From: JANMES01 sp038229715
Lineage (GTDB): Bacteria; Planctomycetota; Phycisphaerae; Tepidisphaerales; Tepidisphaeraceae
Assembly: GCA_038229715.1 (NCBI GenBank)
Contig: JBBROD010000010.1
Span: 10,827 to 74,826, forward strand
DNA length: 64,000 nt
Reading direction: 5' to 3'
In this document: piece by piece, positions 31,227-40,695 of the stretch
How positions within the stretch are numbered: the stretch's first letter is position 1
Layout of the letters: each line of letters opens with the position of its first letter
Made by a program: the position numbers and the translations under genes
Notes under the pieces: model-generated
Seen by the model: the letters and a program-made list of their open reading frames with translations, nothing else
Database searches by the model: none
What the model was told of the DNA's origin: nothing

Positions 31227-32405
31227 ATGGCCATACGTGACGTCCTGCTTCTCTCCAACGAACCGAACACCATTACAGCGGTGTCGGGTGCCTTGTCCTC
31301 AAACGGCCAACTGGCGCAGGGAAATATCTTTGCGCGATTGGCCGATATTATCACCCGTCTGGAGCGCGGCGGAGTGCCGGCCGTGCTGCTGGACGTGGAC
31401 AGCCAGCCGGAAGGTCTGTTCCACCACATCGAGCCGCTTGCGCGCAAGTTCGTCGATACCAAGTTCATCGCCATCGCCGGCGACATGCGCCAGGAACTTC
31501 TGTTCGAAGCGATGGCCGTCGGCGTGCGGCACGTTCTGCTGAAGTCGGCGATCACAACCGACCTCTCGCAGATTCTTCACCGCCTCTGCCCCGACGGCGG
31601 AACCGCCGGGCGCGGGCTTGTGGTGACCGTCCTCTCCGCCGGCGGTGGAAGCGGGGGAACGACGCTCTCTGTCAATCTCGCAGCCGAACTCCCGCAAGAC
31701 AATGGCTCGCCGAACCTTGTCATCGATCTTGATGCTTCGTACGGCGCGGTAGGCACGTATCTCGGGCTGGACGGCGAGTACGGCGTGGTCGATCTCCTCA
31801 ATCGCACCGGGCACTTCGATTCACAACTGATCCAAAGCACCGCGTTGACCGGTAACCCGAACCTTCACGCGATGTTGAGCACCCCCAAGCGACACCTCGG
31901 CCGAGTCGCATCGCTCACGTCCGACCGGATCGGCGAGTTCGCCGACGCTTGTAAAGGCGCTTACAAGTGGAGCGTGATCGACGCCCCGCGTGTTTCGCTC
32001 GATGTCGCGGCTGCCTTGGCGTCACGAAGCCATGTCACGCTCATCCCGATGCAATTGATGATTAAGGATATTCAGGTGGCGAGGCAGATCCTGTCCGGCC
32101 TGACCGAGCGCGGCGTCAGCACCGGCCGGGTGATGGTGCTCGTCAACCGCTACCGCAAGCGCGGGTACGTCATCACGCTGGAAGAAGCCGCCCGGGCGAT
32201 CGGGCTGAGTGAATCACAACCGCTGACCACGCTCTCAAACGACTTCGCCGCCGTGACCGAAGCCGCCAATCTCGGCAAACCGCTGATGGCGGTATCGCCG
32301 CGATCTGACTATCGCCGCGACGTGCAAAAGCTGGCCGGCATGATCGCCGCGTTGCCTCAGTTGCATTCGATCGGGCGAGCCGCTTCGTTGCTGTCCGCTG
32401 TCTAG
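31227..32405 (+). CDS. cpaE: CpaE/TadZ-like pilus localisation ATPase
   Basis: A 392-residue protein with an N-terminal receiver-like domain (VLLLSNEPNTITAVSGAL, VLLDVDSQPEGL) and a MinD/ParA-like ATPase domain from about residue 135. The deviant Walker A reads SAGGGSGGTTLSVNLA and Walker B LVIDLDASYGAVGTYLGL. CpaE/TadZ proteins position the Tad machine at the membrane. The ATG at 31227 has only a weak ribosome site. Spacing to cpaB is 20 bases. Confidence 0.88.
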   Translation: MAIRDVLLLSNEPNTITAVSGALSSNGQLAQGNIFARLADIITRLERGGVPAVLLDVDSQPEGLFHHIEPLARKFVDTKFIAIAGDMRQELLFEAMAVGVRHVLLKSAITTDLSQILHRLCPDGGTAGRGLVVTVLSAGGGSGGTTLSVNLAAELPQDNGSPNLVIDLDASYGAVGTYLGLDGEYGVVDLLNRTGHFDSQLIQSTALTGNPNLHAMLSTPKRHLGRVASLTSDRIGEFADACKGAYKWSVIDAPRVSLDVAAALASRSHVTLIPMQLMIKDIQVARQILSGLTERGVSTGRVMVLVNRYRKRGYVITLEEAARAIGLSESQPLTTLSNDFAAVTEAANLGKPLMAVSPRSDYRRDVQKLAGMIAALPQLHSIGRAASLLSAV

Positions 32406-32423
32406 CGTTAAGGGATTTTAACT

Positions 32424-33800
32424 ATGTACGCCAATGTAAAAAGCCTGCTGAACCGTGGTGAAAACAACGGCCAGGCTCCCAACACGCCGAGCGGGCAGAT
32501 TAAGCGTAACGTCCACCGCAAACTGCTGGACATGATGGACCTGACCGAAGCCCGGCGAATGCCAGTCGAGCAACTGCACGCCGAATGCTCGCGACGCGTC
32601 GACGCCCTGTTGAACGAGCAGCGTACCCCGCTGTCGGCCCCGGAAAAATCGCAACTGCTCCGCGAGGTGATGGACGACATCTTCGGGCTCGGCCCGATCG
32701 AGGAACTGCTCCGCGACCCAACCGTCAGCGACGTGCTGGTGAACGGCGCGAAGGAAGTTTACATCGAACGCCACGGCCGGCTTGAAGAAACAGGTGTGAC
32801 GTTCGTCGACGACGCCCAGTTGATCCAAGTGATCCAGCGGATCGCCTCGTCGATCGGCCGACGCATCGACGAAAGCTCGCCAATGCTCGACGCCCGACTC
32901 GCCGACGGAAGCCGCGTAAACGCGATCATCCCCCCGCTGGCGCTGGACGGCCCGGCGATGAGCATTCGCCGGTTCGGCTCGGTCCCGATCGGCGCGGACA
33001 AGCTTCTTGAGCTTGAAGCCCTTACGCCTGAGATGTGCCTCTTCCTCGAGGCGTGCGTCCGCTCGAAAGTGAACATCCTGATCTCCGGCGGTACCGGCTC
33101 GGGCAAAACCACGCTGCTGAATGTGCTCAGCCGATGGATCCCGCTCGGCGAGCGTCTGGTGACGATCGAAGACGCAGCCGAATTGCAGTTGCAGCGGAAA
33201 CACGTGGTTCGCCTGGAAACGCGCCCGCCGAACATCGAAGGCAAAGGCGAGGTCACGCAGCGTGAACTGCTGCGAAACACGCTACGTATGCGTCCCGACC
33301 GCATCATCATCGGCGAAGTCCGCGGTGCTGAAGCGCTGGACATGCTGCAGGCGATGAACACCGGTCATGAAGGCTCGATGACCACTGTCCACGCCAACAC
33401 GCCGCGCGACGCGATGCGGCGAATCGAAAACATGGTCAGCATGGCCGGGTTGAACTACCCCGTCGCCGCGATCCGCCAGCAAACCTCCAGCGCGCTCGAT
33501 GTGCTGGTTCAGCTCGGCCGGTTGACCGGCGGCCGGCGAAAGATTCTCAACATCTCCGAAATCACCGGGATGGAAGGGGAAGCGGTTTGCCTGCAGGACG
33601 TGTTCACGTTCCGGCAAATGGGCATTGATGAGCAAGGCAACGCCCGCGGCCAATTCGAAGCCTGCGGCGTGCGGCCGAAGATCATGGAACGCCTCATCGA
33701 GCGCGGATCAAAACTGCCTGAGAACTTATTCCAGCGCCGCGTGCTCAGCACCACACCGCCGGAGCCGGTCGGGACACGAATGGGGGTGGCTCGTGCCTAA
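32424..33800 (+). CDS. cpaF: Tad pilus ATPase CpaF/TadA
   Basis: A 458-residue type II/IV secretion ATPase. Landmarks are DVLVNGAKEVYIERHGRLEE, Walker A ISGGTGSGKTTLLN, the aspartate box TIEDAAELQL, Walker B IIIGEVRGAEALDML, and the His box SMTTVHANTPRDAM. It powers Flp pilus assembly from the cytoplasmic face of the inner membrane. The ATG at 32424 follows AAGGGA. The 3' end overlaps the start of tadB. Confidence 0.95.
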   Translation: MYANVKSLLNRGENNGQAPNTPSGQIKRNVHRKLLDMMDLTEARRMPVEQLHAECSRRVDALLNEQRTPLSAPEKSQLLREVMDDIFGLGPIEELLRDPTVSDVLVNGAKEVYIERHGRLEETGVTFVDDAQLIQVIQRIASSIGRRIDESSPMLDARLADGSRVNAIIPPLALDGPAMSIRRFGSVPIGADKLLELEALTPEMCLFLEACVRSKVNILISGGTGSGKTTLLNVLSRWIPLGERLVTIEDAAELQLQRKHVVRLETRPPNIEGKGEVTQRELLRNTLRMRPDRIIIGEVRGAEALDMLQAMNTGHEGSMTTVHANTPRDAMRRIENMVSMAGLNYPVAAIRQQTSSALDVLVQLGRLTGGRRKILNISEITGMEGEAVCLQDVFTFRQMGIDEQGNARGQFEACGVRPKIMERLIERGSKLPENLFQRRVLSTTPPEPVGTRMGVARA

Positions 33801-34785
33801 AAGCCAGAATGAACTTCTGACGATGGTCGCGGTCGCCGCCGCTTTGGGCTTGGTGCTTTGTCTTTGGCTGGGCGCGATAGTGCTGTGGATGTCGCAGCGG
33901 TCCAAACGCGCCAAGCTGATGAAGCAGCGGCTTGCGTTGGTTCAAAGCGACGGCGTGGTGGCCGAGGGCAAAACCCTCCGACTTTGGCACGAAGGCAAAG
34001 AAGCCACAACGATCGTCCCGATCTCGATCTCACAAGGCGGCATCGCCACGTGGATGGAAGACCTCCGCGTCCAGGCTGGTTCTGCCACGCCATTGCCGTC
34101 GGCGCTGCTCGGGCTTGGCGGCGTGTTGATCGCGGTGGGCATCGCAACGTACCTGTTCACCGGCACGCCGTTGATGGGGATCGGCGGACCGGTAGCAGTG
34201 CTCATCGTTTTCTGGATCTACCTGCAGCAACGCATTTCCCGGCGCACTACGCATTTTGAGCGTAACCTGATCGACGCATTGGAGTTGGCCGCCCGATCCC
34301 TGCGGGCAGGCCATCCGCTGCTCGGCTCGTTTCAGTTGATCGCCGAAGAAATCCCCGCTCCGATCGGCGACCTGTTCGGCAAAGTCTGCCAGCAACAGGA
34401 TCTTGGGTTGGCGATGGAAGATTCGCTACGCGAAATCGCCGACGACAACCGCTCGGACGACCTCAAGCTGTTCGCCACGTCGGTCGTCATCCAGATGCGC
34501 AGCGGCGGCAACCTGGCGGACATGATGATGCGGCTGGCGAACGTCATCCGTGAACGCAACCGCCTGCAGCGTCGCATCCGCGTGCTGACGTCGCAGACGC
34601 AGTTCAGCAAGCGCGTGCTGCTGGCGCTGCCGTTCCTGGTCTTCATCCTTCTCAACATCATGAACCCGTTGTACATGCAGCCGCTGTACGACACGCCCGT
34701 CGGGCAGATGATCATGGTCGCGTCGGCGATGGGCCTGCTGCTCGGGTGGATCATGATGAACTGGCTTTCCAAGCTTACTCCGTAA
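33793..34785 (+). CDS. tadB: Tad pilus inner-membrane protein TadB
   Basis: A 330-residue type II secretion system F-domain protein. An N-terminal helix is followed by a cytosolic stretch, a helix pair, then the F domain (RNLIDALELAARSLRAGHPLLGSFQLIAEE, DDLKLFATSVVIQMRSGGNLADMM) and two C-terminal helices. With TadC it forms the platform on which CpaF acts. The GTG at 33793 overlaps the cpaF stop by 8 bases and has GGGGGTGG just upstream. The frame is open farther upstream but is antisense-like within cpaF. Confidence 0.9.
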   Translation: MPKSQNELLTMVAVAAALGLVLCLWLGAIVLWMSQRSKRAKLMKQRLALVQSDGVVAEGKTLRLWHEGKEATTIVPISISQGGIATWMEDLRVQAGSATPLPSALLGLGGVLIAVGIATYLFTGTPLMGIGGPVAVLIVFWIYLQQRISRRTTHFERNLIDALELAARSLRAGHPLLGSFQLIAEEIPAPIGDLFGKVCQQQDLGLAMEDSLREIADDNRSDDLKLFATSVVIQMRSGGNLADMMMRLANVIRERNRLQRRIRVLTSQTQFSKRVLLALPFLVFILLNIMNPLYMQPLYDTPVGQMIMVASAMGLLLGWIMMNWLSKLTP

Positions 34786-34794
34786 GGTGAATCG

Positions 34795-35721
34795 ATGAAC
34801 GCACTTTGGGCCATTCCGATCCTCACCGGCACGTCGGTTGTCGCCATCGGCGGCGCTCTGCTGATGAATCGCCGCGCCACGCGCATGCCGCTGGAGGCGC
34901 GTCTGCGCGGCATTTCCGGGAAGACCGACGCTCCTTCGCTTGCGACCGAACTCGGCGCGGGGCGCATCACTGGCATTCTCAAGACGATCGGCGAAAAAAC
35001 CGTCCCCAGGAAAACCTCACTCTCCCTCCGCGAAAAACTCACCCAGGCCGGCTACCACTCGCAAGACGCGGCCGTGGTCTACATGGGCAAAAAGATCATC
35101 GCCATGGTGCTGGGCCTTGTGCTCAGCCCGCTGCTGCTGTTGCAGTTTGCAAACGGCAAAATGACGAACACCAACATTTATTATTCGGTATTCGCTATCA
35201 CCGCGGTCTTGTTCTTCCTGCCCAACGCGATCGTCTCCCAAAAGCGGTCCAAGCGCCGCGCCCTGATCCGCAAGCATCTGCCCGATGCGATCGACCTGCT
35301 CGAAATCTGCGCGTCGGCCGGCATGGGCCTCGATCAGGCGTGGAACGCGGTGACCGACGAGGTGCGCGGCGTCTGCCCGACGCTGGCGGATGAAATGGCG
35401 CTGACGAACCTGGAAATCCACCTCGGCGCAACTCGCACCGATGCAATGCGCCACATGGCCAAGCGGACCGGCGCGGAAGAATTGTCGTCGCTGGTGGCGA
35501 TGCTCCTGCAGGCCGAGCGGTTCGGCACGAGCATCAGCGAAGGGCTGCAAAACTACGCGACCTTCATGCGTGAATCCCGCAGCCAGCACGCCCAGGAGGC
35601 GGCCGAGAAGATGGCGGTCAAGCTGATCTTCCCGATGGTGGTGGCGATTTTCCCCGCCGTCGTGCTACTCATGGCCGGGCCGGCGTTTATCGCACTGTAT
35701 CATGCGACGCGACCGAACTGA
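34795..35721 (+). CDS. tadC: Tad pilus inner-membrane protein TadC
   Basis: A 308-residue T2SS F-domain protein, the partner of TadB. It has an N-terminal helix, the FLPNAIVSQKRSKRRALIRKHLPDAIDLLE segment before the domain, then CASAGMGLDQAWNAVTDEV and LQAERFGTSISEGLQNYA, and a C-terminal helix with FPMVVAIFPAVVLLM. The ATG at 34795 follows GGTGA and lies 9 bases after tadB. Confidence 0.92.
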   Translation: MNALWAIPILTGTSVVAIGGALLMNRRATRMPLEARLRGISGKTDAPSLATELGAGRITGILKTIGEKTVPRKTSLSLREKLTQAGYHSQDAAVVYMGKKIIAMVLGLVLSPLLLLQFANGKMTNTNIYYSVFAITAVLFFLPNAIVSQKRSKRRALIRKHLPDAIDLLEICASAGMGLDQAWNAVTDEVRGVCPTLADEMALTNLEIHLGATRTDAMRHMAKRTGAEELSSLVAMLLQAERFGTSISEGLQNYATFMRESRSQHAQEAAEKMAVKLIFPMVVAIFPAVVLLMAGPAFIALYHATRPN

Positions 35722-35761
35722 TCGGATAAGATCGAACAAGATCGAACAAGGAGGACGTACA

Positions 35762-37057
35762 ATGACACATCACTCTAATCGCCGCCGGAGCCCTCGCGGC
35801 ATGGTGTTGCCTCTCACTGGAATTACCTTTTTCGCGATGATCTGCTTCGCCGGTCTGGCGCTGGATACCGGCCACGTCTTCATTGTCGGCCAACAGTTAC
35901 AAGCCGCCGGTGATGCCGCCGCCCTCTCGGGAGCGGCGTTGGTGCAGACGGACACCAGTACGGGATTCGCCAACACGATCAACAAAACGATCGCCACCGC
36001 GGGAAAGAACAAATCCGATCAGGCGTTCGTTTCGCTCTCTGGATCGGACATTCAAATCGGCAACTACAACCGCGGTTCGGCGACCTTTACTGCCAACACC
36101 GCGCCTTACAATGCGGTCAAGGTCACAACGCGCGCGACGACCAATCTGCTTTTCGCTCCGGTGGTTAACCTTGTGCTCAATCCCGGCAGCAACAACACAT
36201 CGTTTAACACATCGAACGTTTCAAGGCAGGCGATCGCCATGGCCGGCGGATCGTATGCCGCGGGCGTCATCGCTTTAGACCCCAGCCGGACCGGCCTGGC
36301 GGTTAACGGCAATATTACGTTGAGAGTTACCAACGGAGGCATTCAGGTCAACTCCACTCCCGCGTCAGTGGACGTCAAAGGGAACTCAGCATCGATCGTC
36401 GCCACTTCTCTTCGCGGCGCGGGTACCATTTCTGCCAAGAGCGGCACTATCCCCAGCAAAACCATCGCAAATACCAATGCGGTTCCCGATCCTTTGGCTG
36501 CATTGGCGGCGCCGAATAAAAACGCTGTGACCAATCAAGGCACCTTGTCCATCAACGATACGGCCACGCACGCCGCCAGCCCCGGCTACTACCCGGGTGG
36601 AATTACGCTCAAAAAAGGCACACTTAATCTCGCCCCAGGCGTTTACATCGTTGGCGGGCCGGCTGGACTCACGGTCAGCGGCGGAACGCTTAATGCTCCC
36701 GGCGTGATGCTTTACATCACCACAGACGCCGCGGGGACCAACTGGGGTGGCATCAGCCTTGGCGGCACGATGAATCTTTCGCCGCCCACCAGTGGAACCT
36801 ACAAAGACGTGGTTCTTTTTGCAGACCGCGCGATGCCTTATAGCAAAGGAATCACGCTCGGCGGCAACGCAACGACGTCGCTGGCGGGAACGGTTTACAT
36901 GCCCAGCCAACCAGTTTCACTTCAAGGCACCAGCGCGTTTCATGTTGGAAATCAGTTGATCGTCGCGACGATCCATCTCGGCGGTACGCCGGACTTGATC
37001 GTGGACTACGACGGTCGCAACCCGGTCACGGCCAACGAAGTGTTTTTGGTGAAGTAA
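35762..37057 (+). CDS. tadG: TadG-like pilus assembly protein with repeat-rich C-terminus
   Basis: A 431-residue protein. Residues 1-60 are TadG-like: basic N-terminus, one membrane helix (MVLPLTGITFFAMICFAGLALD) and GHVFIVGQQLQAAGDAAALSGA. The rest is a long Gly/Thr/Asn-rich beta-structure (SPGYYPGGITLKKGTLNLAPGVYIV, GGTLNAPGVMLYI) that looks like a beta-helix facing outward, instead of the von Willebrand-type domain of many TadG proteins. The ATG at 35762 has AAGGAGG 6 bases upstream. Two tandem AAGATCGAAC units precede that site. It is the last gene of the Tad locus. Confidence 0.82.
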   Translation: MTHHSNRRRSPRGMVLPLTGITFFAMICFAGLALDTGHVFIVGQQLQAAGDAAALSGAALVQTDTSTGFANTINKTIATAGKNKSDQAFVSLSGSDIQIGNYNRGSATFTANTAPYNAVKVTTRATTNLLFAPVVNLVLNPGSNNTSFNTSNVSRQAIAMAGGSYAAGVIALDPSRTGLAVNGNITLRVTNGGIQVNSTPASVDVKGNSASIVATSLRGAGTISAKSGTIPSKTIANTNAVPDPLAALAAPNKNAVTNQGTLSINDTATHAASPGYYPGGITLKKGTLNLAPGVYIVGGPAGLTVSGGTLNAPGVMLYITTDAAGTNWGGISLGGTMNLSPPTSGTYKDVVLFADRAMPYSKGITLGGNATTSLAGTVYMPSQPVSLQGTSAFHVGNQLIVATIHLGGTPDLIVDYDGRNPVTANEVFLVK

Positions 37058-37062
37058 TCTAG

Positions 37063-37959
37063 CTACGCGATCTTCGCCGTCACCGCCTGGCAGAGTCCGA
37101 CAAACGTCTGCTCCGCGATCGACAACGGCCGGCCGGCCAGCGAGGCGATGCACCATTGCCGCTTCAGCTTCGCGCCGGGCAAAGGCAGGCCGACGAGCGA
37201 CCCGTTTTTTAATTCCTCGGTCGCCACCCACGGCGCCATCACGCTAATGCCCAGGCCGATCTTTACCAGTTCCTTGGTCGCGCCGATGTCGCCGAGCTCG
37301 ATCCAATCGGTGAGCGGCGCTTTCTGTTTGGCAAAATGCCTTTCGACGAGTCGAAACGTTGAACTGTTGCGGCTGTAAAGGATCATCCGCTGATTGGCGA
37401 ATTCTCGCCGGTCGATCCGGCCGCGCTTGATCCACGGATGCAGCGGGCTCACGATCAGCTGAAGTTCATCCTCGAACAGTGGCTCGAAGTGTACCTTTCG
37501 GTTCCGCTCGGTCTTTAACATGACGGCCAAGTCCACTTCGTCGTTCAGCAGGTGCTGCAGGCTGACGGGCGAATCGCCGGGGGTGATGGCCAGCGAATAG
37601 CCGGGGAACGATTCGCGGAATTCGCGGAGCGCCTCGGGGATGATGTGTTGACAGGCGGTATGGCTTGCGGCGATGCGCAGCCGGCCCGATCCGGCGCGGG
37701 CGGAGGTGCGAGTCGCGTCGACGGCGTCTCTCAAGACCGCAAAGACTTTCCTCGCCTGAATCGCCAAAACCCGGCCCGGAGCGGTCAGCACCACCGACCT
37801 GCCCCGACGTTCAAGCAGGCTGCACCCCAATTCCTGCTCGAGCTTAGCGATTTGATGACTGACGGCCGATTGCGTTAAAAACACCCGTTCGGCGGCGCGT
37901 GTGAAGCTTAGCGTGTCAGCAACGGCCACAAATACCTTCAATTGATGCACATTTTCCAT
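37063..37959 (-). CDS. LysR family transcriptional regulator
   Basis: A 298-residue LysR regulator. The N-terminal winged helix reads MENVHQLKVFVAVADTLSF, TRAAERVFLTQSAVSHQIAK, LEQELGCSLLERRGRSVVLT. The rest is a ligand-binding fold. It is divergent from the nitrate operon with two palindromic sites between, the standard layout for a LysR activator controlling its neighbour, so a role as nitrate or nitrogen regulator (in the manner of cyanobacterial NtcB) is inferred. Its stop is 5 bases from the tadG stop (convergent). Confidence 0.9.
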   Translation of the reverse strand: MENVHQLKVFVAVADTLSFTRAAERVFLTQSAVSHQIAKLEQELGCSLLERRGRSVVLTAPGRVLAIQARKVFAVLRDAVDATRTSARAGSGRLRIAASHTACQHIIPEALREFRESFPGYSLAITPGDSPVSLQHLLNDEVDLAVMLKTERNRKVHFEPLFEDELQLIVSPLHPWIKRGRIDRREFANQRMILYSRNSSTFRLVERHFAKQKAPLTDWIELGDIGATKELVKIGLGISVMAPWVATEELKNGSLVGLPLPGAKLKRQWCIASLAGRPLSIAEQTFVGLCQAVTAKIA

Positions 37960-37974
37960 GCAATCTCCATGAAC

Positions 37975-38014
37975 AGAATGAATTAATTCTATCTTATTTA
38001 TGAATTGGATTCAT
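37975..38014. promoter_or_regulatory. two palindromic operator candidates for the LysR regulator
   Basis: AGAATGAATTAATTCT (37975-37990) contains a perfect 10-bp palindrome GAATTAATTC, and ATGAATTGGATTCAT (38000-38014) has perfect 6-bp arms around TGG. They share ATGAATT and are 25 bases apart, a typical recognition-plus-activation pair for LysR proteins. They lie in the AT-rich 159-base divergent region between the regulator and the nitrate genes. Confidence 0.6.
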
Positions 38015-38118
38015 TGATCTGATTCAGTTAATTTCCTCTTGTCCTGGCGGACAGAGAGCAGCGAGGTGGCCGCGCAGTAGCAGTAAGAAGGACAATCGAG
38101 AGGGCACTGGAGTTGTAG

Positions 38119-39192
38119 ATGTCGTCCGTGCCTGCACATCGCCCGTCGCGAGCGATTCGACCGCATCACATCGAAGTAGGATTCGTGCCGCTCGTCGACG
38201 CCGCGCCGCTTATCGTCGCCGCCGAACTCGGATACTTTGAAGACGAAGGCATCCCGGTCCGCCTCGATAAGCAGATCGGCTGGGGCAATGTCCGCGACCG
38301 CCTGAACTACGGCCAACTCCACGCCAGCCACGCACCGCTGGGAATGGTCCCCGCCAGCCTCACCGGACAGGATTACTACGATCAACCGTTAGCCGCTTTG
38401 ATGTGCCTCGGTGCCGGCGGGAACGCGATCACCGTCAGCCCCGCGCTGGCGAGCAATCCCAACAGCACGCCACGAGATTGGCGTCGCCAACTCGGCCGGC
38501 CGATCAACGTCGCCCATGTCTTCTCTGTCGCTTCACACCGGTATACGTTGACGACCTTCCTGCACGCCAGCGGATTGCAGATCGGTCACGACGTGGTCCT
38601 GTGCGTCGTCCCCCCGCCGCAGATGCCCGCCTTGCTGCAGGCCGGCGCGATCGACATCTACTGCGCCGGCGAACCCTGGAACACGTTAGCGGTCACCCGC
38701 AAGACCGGCGTGATCGTTCGCGCCAGCACGGAGTTGTCGCCGGATCACCCGGAAAAAGTATTGGCAGTCACGCGAGACTGGTACGAACACAATACGGCCG
38801 TCGCCGAAAAGCTCGTCCGCGCCGCCATCCGCGGGTGCGATTATTGCGATGACACTCGCCGCCGCAGCCGGCTGATCGAACTGCTGGCCAGACCCGCTTA
38901 TCTGAATGTGAGCGAATCGGTGATCGACAAAAGCCTGTCGATCGACGACTGGCTGCGTCCCACGGTTCGCCGGCCGGCGTTTCGCACTTTTTCGCGGGAC
39001 GTCATCGAGCCGCGCGTCGACCACGCCGACTGGATCATCCGCCAGATGATCCGCTGGGGACCGCTCTCTAACAACATCAATATTGGGCAGATCGCGAGGG
39101 AATCGATGATTCCCGACGCCTTCGCCGCCGCTGCCGCTTCTTTCGGATCGGCCGGTCACACCAACACTTCTCTTCAAGGAATACTGAAATGA
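38119..39192 (+). CDS. NrtA/CmpA/NasS-type nitrate-binding protein without signal peptide
   Basis: A 357-residue type 2 periplasmic-binding fold of the nitrate/bicarbonate group: EVGFVPLVDAAPLIVAAELGYFEDEGI, KQIGWGNVRDRLNYGQLHASHAPLGMVPA, IDIYCAGEPWN. It lacks a signal peptide or lipobox, and no NrtB/NrtC permease or ATPase is present. That resembles NasS, the cytosolic nitrate/nitrite sensor of the NasS-NasT antitermination system, more than a transport subunit, though no NasT is seen here. It is the first gene of the nitrate operon and overlaps narK by ATGA. Confidence 0.82.
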   Translation: MSSVPAHRPSRAIRPHHIEVGFVPLVDAAPLIVAAELGYFEDEGIPVRLDKQIGWGNVRDRLNYGQLHASHAPLGMVPASLTGQDYYDQPLAALMCLGAGGNAITVSPALASNPNSTPRDWRRQLGRPINVAHVFSVASHRYTLTTFLHASGLQIGHDVVLCVVPPPQMPALLQAGAIDIYCAGEPWNTLAVTRKTGVIVRASTELSPDHPEKVLAVTRDWYEHNTAVAEKLVRAAIRGCDYCDDTRRRSRLIELLARPAYLNVSESVIDKSLSIDDWLRPTVRRPAFRTFSRDVIEPRVDHADWIIRQMIRWGPLSNNINIGQIARESMIPDAFAAAAASFGSAGHTNTSLQGILK

Positions 39193-40667
39193 ATCACTCT
39201 GAATTGATCGATACCAAAGGTATCCCCGGCCGCTGGAAGATGCTGAACCTCGCCTGGGTGGCGTTCTTTCTCACGTTCGTCGTCTGGTACAACCTCGGCG
39301 CGTTCAGCACCACGATCGCGCGGCTGCTACACCTGACCAAAGAGCAATCGCAGGTACTGCTGCTGTGCAACTTAGCGTTGACGATCCCGGCCCGCATCGG
39401 CGTGGGGATGTTGGTCGACCGCTTCGGGCCTCGCCGCGTGTATACGGGGCTGCTGCTATTCGCTGCCATCCCGTGCGTGGCGATCGCGTTCGCGACGCAC
39501 TTCTGGCAACTCGTCATCTGCCGGCTACTCATCAGTTGCGTGGGTGCGGGCTTTGTGGTCGGCATTCGCATGGTGGCTGAGTGGTTCGACTCCCGCGAGA
39601 TCGGGACGGCCGAGGGCATCTACGGCGGCTTGGGCAACTTCGGCATGGCGGCGGCGACGTTCGGACTGCCGCTGCTGGCGCTGTGCTTCTCCCCCGAGAA
39701 CGGTTGGCGTTACGCCACCGCGATCAGCGGATTGCTGTGCGTGGTGTGGGCGGTTGTCTTCTACCGCTACGCGCTTGACGCCCCGCCGGGCAAGGAATTT
39801 AAGAAACCCAAAAAGCGTGGCGCGCTCGAAGTAACGAGCCGCAGCGATCTGCTCGGATTGACATTCATGCAAGTGCCGATGGTCCTCTGCCTGGGCGTGA
39901 CCGCCTGGCGATTGCAGCGTGTCGGCTTCATGCCGGCCGTCGCTACTTATTGCATCTACGGTTTCCTCGCGGTTCTGCTCACGCAGCAGATCGCCAAGAT
40001 TCTAAAGGTGAACCGCTCCGTCACCGCCGGCGAGGAAGTACCAGCCGATGAGAAATACTCCTTTGCACAGGTCGCGATCCTCTGTCTCTGTTACGCCGTC
40101 ACGTTCGGCGGCGAGCTAGCCGTCGAGCAGATGCTGCCGGCGTACTTCGAGAAGATGTTCAGCGTGTCGGTGGCTGTCGCAGGGATAATGGGCGCAGGCT
40201 TTGCCTTCGCTAACTTCATCGCCCGCCCGCTGGGCGGCATCCTCGGCGACAAGTTCGGCCGTAAGCCGATCATGGTCGTCACCCTGTTCGGGTCGGCCGT
40301 CGGATTCTTCGCGATCATGATGATCAACCACACCTGGCCGGCCTGGGCGGCGATGACGACGGTGGTCTTCGTCGGACTGTTCCTGATGGCGGGCAACGGC
40401 GCGAACTTCTGCATCGCCCCGCTGATCCGCAAGCCGCTGACCGGGCAGATCGCCGGGTTGATCGGCGCTTACGGCAGCGTCGGCAGTGTGGCGTTTATGA
40501 CCATTCTGCTGCTGACCAATCCCACCACGTTCTTCATCTGCATGGGCGTGACGGCCACCGTCGCGTTCGGGTGTACGCTGCTGATCAAAGAACCGGGCCG
40601 CTCGATTCAGCCGGTCGCTCAGCCGACGGACGAAGCGGAAATGCCTTTGGTCGCCGAGCCGGCCTGA
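39189..40667 (+). CDS. narK: NarK/NasA-type nitrate/nitrite MFS transporter
   Basis: A 492-residue MFS protein with twelve helices. The nitrate signature GGLGNFGMAAATFGLPLL is in helix 5, with the arginine of helix 2 region (LTIPARIGVGMLVDRFGPRR) and a second glycine-rich block GAGFAFANFIARPLGGILGDKFGRK. It imports nitrate (or exchanges nitrite) for assimilation. It follows the binding protein with ATGA overlap and precedes nitrite reductase by 28 bases. Confidence 0.92.
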   Translation: MNHSELIDTKGIPGRWKMLNLAWVAFFLTFVVWYNLGAFSTTIARLLHLTKEQSQVLLLCNLALTIPARIGVGMLVDRFGPRRVYTGLLLFAAIPCVAIAFATHFWQLVICRLLISCVGAGFVVGIRMVAEWFDSREIGTAEGIYGGLGNFGMAAATFGLPLLALCFSPENGWRYATAISGLLCVVWAVVFYRYALDAPPGKEFKKPKKRGALEVTSRSDLLGLTFMQVPMVLCLGVTAWRLQRVGFMPAVATYCIYGFLAVLLTQQIAKILKVNRSVTAGEEVPADEKYSFAQVAILCLCYAVTFGGELAVEQMLPAYFEKMFSVSVAVAGIMGAGFAFANFIARPLGGILGDKFGRKPIMVVTLFGSAVGFFAIMMINHTWPAWAAMTTVVFVGLFLMAGNGANFCIAPLIRKPLTGQIAGLIGAYGSVGSVAFMTILLLTNPTTFFICMGVTATVAFGCTLLIKEPGRSIQPVAQPTDEAEMPLVAEPA

Positions 40668-40695
40668 ACGCTTGCGACCCGAACGAGGATTCGCC

